Positions 59,765 to 64,000 of a DNA stretch of 64,000 bases are shown here, in pieces. The DNA lies in the NCBI GenBank assembly GCA_964349355.1, contig CAYGFZ010000003.1, positions 1-64,000 on the forward strand. Direction: 5' to 3'. The notes beneath the pieces were generated by a model that did no database searches, had not been told where the DNA came from, and worked only from the letters and a program-made list of their open reading frames with translations. The DNA is from JAUVXE01 sp964349355 (GTDB lineage Bacteria > Actinomycetota > Coriobacteriia > Anaerosomatales > SLCP01). The position numbers and the translations under genes are program-made. The number at the start of each line of letters is the position of its first letter. Position 1 is the stretch's first letter.

Positions 59765-60436
59765 ATGCCGAGCCGCACTCAGCCCTGGAGTCGCAACCCG
59801 GTGCCGGGGATTGCGGTCGCGGCGACGGGTATAGCGCTCACGCTGCTGGTGACGCTGACGGCATCGATCCTGTTCTTCCCCGCGTTCCAGGGTTTCGACG
59901 CGCGTCTCTCGGCCGCCATGAGGACCGTGGAGTTCGGCCCGCTCGAGGACTCCGCGCGTCTGCTGACGTTCGTCGGCGATTTCTGGACGATGGCGATACT
60001 GACCGCACTGGGAGTCGCCTGGCTCTTCTTGCGCCGTATGAAGGCCGAGGCCATCCTCCTTGGCGCCACCATGGTGATCGGAATGACCGCCGGCAGCATC
60101 CTCAAAGAGCTCATCGAACGTGCCCGCCCTGGCATCGAGCTCGCGCGTATCCCAGTCCCGGAGAGCTACAGCTTTCCCTCCGGACATGCGCTGGCGGCGT
60201 TCCTGTTCTTCGGGATCGCGGCGTTCATCTTCTTCACCAGTGCACGCACTCCATGCGTGAAGCTCGGTGCCTGGATCGCATGCTCGCTGCTCGCGCTGGG
60301 GGTCGCGCTCTCGCGGGTCTACCTCGGCGTACACTTCCTCGGCGACATAATCGCCTCATGGATGCTCGGCTCGGCGTTTCTCACCGCGTTCGTGGGAGCC
60401 TACATCTGGTGGGTAACCCGCGAAGCGCGGACTTAA
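59765..60436 (+). CDS. PAP2-family membrane phosphatase
   Basis: A roughly 223-residue protein with about five or six hydrophobic segments. The three phosphatase motifs are visible: KELIERARP, PSGHAL and SRVYLGVHFLGD. Substrates of such proteins include undecaprenyl pyrophosphate and phosphatidate; which one applies is not clear. Starts at 59759 (ATG), 59762 (GTG) and 59765 (ATG) are all open; the last has the best distance from GAGGGG. Its stop overlaps the convergent histidine-kinase stop by four bases. Confidence 0.85.
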   Translation: MPSRTQPWSRNPVPGIAVAATGIALTLLVTLTASILFFPAFQGFDARLSAAMRTVEFGPLEDSARLLTFVGDFWTMAILTALGVAWLFLRRMKAEAILLGATMVIGMTAGSILKELIERARPGIELARIPVPESYSFPSGHALAAFLFFGIAAFIFFTSARTPCVKLGAWIACSLLALGVALSRVYLGVHFLGDIIASWMLGSAFLTAFVGAYIWWVTREART

Positions 60437-62348
60437 GCGCGGGGGAGCGTGACGGCGAAACTCGTGCCGCCTCCGACTGCCGAGGAGACCTCGACCGTGC
60501 CGCCCGAACGCTCGACGACGTGTCGCACCAGCGCGAGCCCGAGCCCGGTGCCACCGCTCGCCCGTGAGCGCGCCCGGTCCACGCGGTAGAAGCGCTCGAA
60601 GATCCTCGGCAGGTCGCCTTCAGGGATGCCGATGCCGGTGTCACTCACCACGAGGCGCACCGTGTCGGGCTCGGCTTCTATCCTCACGGTCACTGAACCG
60701 GCCTCGGTGTACTTGATCGCGTTGTCCAGCAGGTTGTCCAACGCGATGGCGACATCGGTCGGGTCGGCACGCACGAAGGTGTCGACACCGGTTGCGCCCG
60801 AGTCGTCGACGATGAGCTCAAGACCCCCTACATGCGCTGCGGCGCGGTGGCCTGCCAGCGCGTTGGTGATTGCCTCACGTATGTCGGTGAGCGTCCCGGA
60901 GGCGGGTAGAGCCTCGAGGCGGGAGAGGTCGAGCAGGTCACCGACGAGGCGGCCGAGTCGTGCCGACTCAGCCTCGATCTGGACCGCGAACGCGAGCGCC
61001 TGGTCGGTGTCGCCATCGCCGGCGGCGTCCATCGCCGAGGACGCGAGCAGGTGGATCGCTGAAACGGGGGTCTTCAGTTCATGGCTTGCGTTGCTCACGA
61101 AGTCTCGGCGCATCCGTTCGACGCGGGTGCGGTCGGTGGTGTCGGACACGACGACCAATGTGCGGCGGAAGCGGTCGGTCGGGTTGAGCGGCATCACCGA
61201 GATGCGCAGGGTGCGCCCGGCCGGGTCGGGGCCGATTTCGGTGACTGCGTTGTGTTCGGCGAGCGAGAGCTCGGAGACGACCCCGGTGACCGAGGCGGGA
61301 AGCTCTGTCTGCCCGAGGCGCTTGTCGACCCAGCCGAGAGCCGGCGCGCGGAAGAGTCGGCTCGCCGCGCTGTTGGCGAACACGATCGTCTCGTCGTGGA
61401 GCAGGAACACGGCATCGGTCAGCCCGTCGAGGACGCCGCGGAGATTATGCTTCTCCGCACTCAATTCGTCGAGGCGCCGACGCATCTGCTCGCGTAGGCC
61501 GGTGAGAGCCGAGGAGAGCGTCGCAAGCTCTGCTCGCTCGTCAGGGATCGCTGTACGCAGGTCGCCATCGGCCATCCGCTGGGCCGCCGAGGAGAGTCGC
61601 TCGATGGGAGCGGCGGCGACCACGACCAGCCGCGCTGCGAGCAGAGCGGCCCCGAAAAGAGCGGCTGCCAGCAGGATCAGGCTGTTGCGGCGTGCCTGGG
61701 CCGCGAGCGCGTTGATCTCCTCGATCGGCTCGCTTACCCGGAGCGCCACGCTCTCTCCCGCAAAGCTCGCCGGCACCGCGACGTAGATCTGCTCGATACC
61801 CTGCGGCTCGCTGGAACGTCGTTCGACCCCGGTCCTGCCCGCAAGCGCCTCGACGATCTCGGCGCAGGCGCTGTAGTTCTCTATGGTGGCGGGTTCGCCT
61901 TCCGAGTCGGCGATGACGCTGCCGTCGGCTGCTACGATCGTCATCCGCAGGTCGGTATTCATCACGAGGCGGCGCAGCGTGTCAGGTGCGCTGGCCGGCG
62001 TCTCTTCGAGGACGAGCACGCCTGCTTGCGCGACGGCGAGCAGGTGACCTTGTTGCTGCTCGATGACGGTGTTGGTGAGCGGGCGGTAGAGGCTCCACGT
62101 CCATGAACCCGCGACGANNNNNNNNNNNNNNNNNNNNNNNNNNNNNNNNNNNNNNNNNNNNNNNNNNNNNNNNNNNNNNNNNNNNNNNNNNNNNNNNNNN
62201 NNNNNNNNNNNNNNNNNATGACGGTGTTGGTGAGCGGGCGGTAGAGGCTCCACGTCCATGAACCCGCGACGATCGCGATCGTTAGCAGGAACCCCAGTGC
62301 GAGACGGATGCGGTAGGAGCCGACGAGCCGTTGGGCGGTCTGTGTCAC
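60433..62348 (-). CDS. Sensor histidine kinase, PhoR-like (split by a false gap)
   Basis: Domains from the N-terminus: TM1 (RLALGFLLTIAIVAGSW), an extracytoplasmic sensor, TM2, HAMP (IERLSSAAQRMADGDL), PAS-like, HisKA with the phospho-His in VSNASHELKTPVSAIHLL, and HATPase with DNLLDNAIKYTEAG, DTGIGIPEGDLPRIFERFYR and GGTGLGLALV. A 100-N run lies at 62118-62217 with a 55-base duplicate on each side. Collapsing it gives one frame of 586 residues. The GTG start at 62348 overlaps the regulator stop. It presumably phosphorylates that regulator; phosphate sensing is inferred from pstS next door. Confidence 0.92.
62118..62217. other. Assembly gap (100 N) flanked by an identical 55-base copy
   Basis: The bases at 62063-62117 are repeated exactly at 62218-62272. 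Removing the N run and one copy restores the kinase frame, so no sequence appears to be missing. Confidence 0.92.
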
Positions 62349-63067
62349 ACCTGGTCGCCGCCAGCATGAGCCTCGGACTTGAGAACCGGTTCGAACCGGT
62401 ATCCCATGCCGTGGACGGTGTGTACGTAGAAGTAGTCGCTCGGATCCTCGATCGCCTGTCGCAGGCGGCGGATGTGCACGTCGATGGTTCGCGAGGAGGG
62501 GAGGAACTCGTAGCCCCAGACGTGGCTCGCGAGTTTCTGTCGCGTCTGGAGCGCTCCTTGGTTGGTGGCAAGTGCGACAAGGAGTTGAAACTCCTTGAGG
62601 CGAAGTCTTCCCGGTACGCCCTTGACTGTGAGCCGCAGCTCACTCGGCTCGATCACGAGGTCGCCGGTGTGGATCGGCTCATCGTTCGCAAGCACTTCAC
62701 GCTCTCGGACGCGTCGCAGGTTCGCGCGCACACGGGCGAGCAACTCCTCCATCGAGAACGGCTTCGTGATGTAGTCATCAGCTCCGGCATCGAGGCCGCG
62801 TACCTTGTCACGTTCCTGGTCCAGAGCGGTGACCATGATGATCGCGGTCTCCCTGTCGTGGCGCCGGAAGTGCTCCGCGAAGGTGTAGCCGTCCATGCCG
62901 GGCAGCATGATGTCGAGTACGATGAGGTCGGGCAACTGTTCGCGGGTCGCCTCGAGTGCCGCGGCACCGTCCTGGTAGAGCTCGGTCTCGAAGCCCGCCC
63001 TGCGCAGAGCGTAGTCGACCGTCTGGCCGATGATGGGGTCGTCTTCCACGATCAGGATGCGTGCCAC
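62345..63067 (-). CDS. OmpR/PhoB-family response regulator
   Basis: A 240-residue regulator. The receiver domain has VEDD at 8-10, phospho-acceptor Asp52 in IVLDIMLPGMDGY and Lys102 in DYITKPFS. The winged-helix DNA-binding domain follows (LRLKEFQLLVALATNQ; VHTVHGMGYRFEP). The GTG start follows GGGA. It overlaps the kinase gene by four bases. Divergent pstS and the TTAACA-type repeats between them suggest a PhoP role. Confidence 0.94.
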   Translation of the reverse strand: MARILIVEDDPIIGQTVDYALRRAGFETELYQDGAAALEATREQLPDLIVLDIMLPGMDGYTFAEHFRRHDRETAIIMVTALDQERDKVRGLDAGADDYITKPFSMEELLARVRANLRRVREREVLANDEPIHTGDLVIEPSELRLTVKGVPGRLRLKEFQLLVALATNQGALQTRQKLASHVWGYEFLPSSRTIDVHIRRLRQAIEDPSDYFYVHTVHGMGYRFEPVLKSEAHAGGDQV

Positions 63068-63130
63068 GTCAGTCCCTCCCGGTAGGGTATGCTCACATCA
63101 TTACACGCTATTCCCGCGATGCGACGGCGC

Positions 63131-63168
63131 TTAACAACTCTTTTACATAGATGTGCGCGAAGTTAACA
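63131..63168 (+). promoter_or_regulatory. Pho-box-like direct repeats upstream of pstS
   Basis: TTAACA (63131), TTTACA (63142) and TTAACA (63163) follow an 11-base rhythm, with a weaker slot (GTGCGC) at 63153. This matches the TT(A/T)ACA repeats bound by PhoP in Gram-positive bacteria. It lies in the 204-base region between the divergent regulator and pstS. Confidence 0.6.
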
Positions 63169-63271
63169 GCGGTGCAACCACCGGCCCGCTCTACGGGCAT
63201 AGCATGGCACACGTCACCGGTCCGATGCCGGCGGCAGAGTCTTACACACACACTTGAGGAGAGGGAATCCA

Positions 63272-64000
63272 GTGAAGGCGAAGAAATTCCTTGCGTTCGT
63301 CCTCGTCGCCGTCCTTGCCCTGGGCACATTCGGTCTCGCGGGTTGCGGTAACGGTGATGACGAGGTCTCGGAGACTCCCGCCGGGCCGACCGGTTCGATC
63401 ACGGTTGAAGGCTCTGACACGATGGTCAACCTCGGGCAGGCGTTAGCCGAGGTGTTTATGGACGAGTTCGGCGGCGTAGATATCTCGGTCGCCGGCGGTG
63501 GATCGGGGACCGGAATCGCGTCGCTCATCAACGGTACCGTTGATCTCGCCAACTCCTCTCGTCCCATCAAGGACGAGGAAGTCGACCAGGCCGAGGCCAA
63601 CGGTGTGGACGTGACCGAATTCGTGGTCGCCTACGACGGCATCGCGGTGGTCGTCAATCCGAGCCTCGAGGTAGAAGACCTGACCTTCGAGCAGCTTGGC
63701 GCAATCTATCGTGGTGAGATCACCAACTGGAGCGAGGTCGGAGGTCCGGATCTCGATATCGTCCTGCTCGCCCGTGACAGCTCCTCCGGTACCTACGACT
63801 TCATTCTGGAGCACGTCATTCAGCAAGACGACGATGAAGCGGTTTACTCGCCGAACGCGCGGCTGCTCCCCTCGACCCAGGGTATCGTCGACGAGACGAT
63901 CGCCAACGAAGCCGCGATCGGGTACGTGGGTCTCGGGTATCTAGTGCCGGAGATCAAAGTGCTCAAGATCGATGGTGTCGAGGCCAACGTGGATACGGTC
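63272..64000 (+). CDS. pstS: Phosphate-binding lipoprotein PstS (3-prime end missing)
   Basis: The first 243 codons of a periplasmic-binding-type lipoprotein. Lys-rich start, hydrophobic core and the lipobox LAGC (Cys at about residue 25) show membrane anchoring. TVEGSDTMVNLGQALAE, AGGGSGTGIASLINGTVD and DSSSGTYDFILEHV are the phosphate-binding loops of PstS. It delivers phosphate to the PstCAB ABC transporter, which should follow to the right of the window. The GTG start follows GAGGAGAGGG. Confidence 0.94.
   Translation, partial: MKAKKFLAFVLVAVLALGTFGLAGCGNGDDEVSETPAGPTGSITVEGSDTMVNLGQALAEVFMDEFGGVDISVAGGGSGTGIASLINGTVDLANSSRPIKDEEVDQAEANGVDVTEFVVAYDGIAVVVNPSLEVEDLTFEQLGAIYRGEITNWSEVGGPDLDIVLLARDSSSGTYDFILEHVIQQDDDEAVYSPNARLLPSTQGIVDETIANEAAIGYVGLGYLVPEIKVLKIDGVEANVDTV

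Overview
The window is one scaffold piece from a GC-rich bacterium, most likely a deep-branching actinobacterium of the Coriobacteriia type. That placement is inferred from codon use, frequent GTG/TTG starts, the S10-spc-alpha ribosomal order with an ECF-transporter/truA tail, a GuaB3-type IMP dehydrogenase and a V/A-type ATPase in place of F1Fo. No 16S rRNA is present to confirm it. Five runs of exactly 100 N show a draft assembly. Two of those runs are flanked by identical 55-base copies and look like contig overlaps that were never merged.

Layout. 1-15811: the end of tuf, then one co-directional S10/spc/alpha supercluster (rpsJ to rplQ) with secY, adk, map, infA and rpoA embedded. 15924-20173: an ECF energizing module (ecfA1-ecfA2-ecfT), truA, rplM-rpsI. 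20255-28087: cell-wall and cofactor genes (glmM, a Rieske-type protein, glmS, acpS, nnr, a CBS-pair protein, alr). The roughly 530 bases before glmS hold a glmS self-cleaving ribozyme split by a false gap. 28235-36514: a nine-gene V/A-type ATPase operon in the Thermus order (G/H-I-K-E-C-F-A-B-D). 36620-40305: a nitroreductase fragment, family 4 uracil-DNA glycosylase and t6A tRNA-modification genes tsaE, tsaB and a RimI-TsaD fusion.

40306-46560: a complete type II-C CRISPR-Cas locus. The array has 24 identical 36-base repeats and 23 spacers and reads on the + strand. It converges on a minus-strand cas9-cas1-cas2 operon, with a bidirectional terminator hairpin between them. The tracrRNA gene lies just upstream of cas9 on the minus strand. 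Cas9 is compact (1060 residues) with all nuclease motifs intact.

46669-48889: CIRCE-controlled groES-groEL. 49024-59751: a glycosyltransferase (minus strand), ychF, guaB3-guaA, an AroQ chorismate mutase plus DAHP synthase, a small zinc protein, a PcrA/UvrD helicase and a CBS/DRTGG manganese pyrophosphatase. 59765-64000: a PAP2 phosphatase, a minus-strand PhoR/PhoP-like two-component pair, and a divergent pstS lipoprotein gene that is cut by the right edge and preceded by Pho-box repeats.

How the genes work together: most of the window is core translation, secretion, wall-precursor and energy metabolism. The accessory system is the CRISPR-Cas9 locus inserted between tsaD and groES. The last 6 kb gathers phosphate-related functions (pyrophosphatase, PAP2 phosphatase, phosphate sensing, phosphate uptake).
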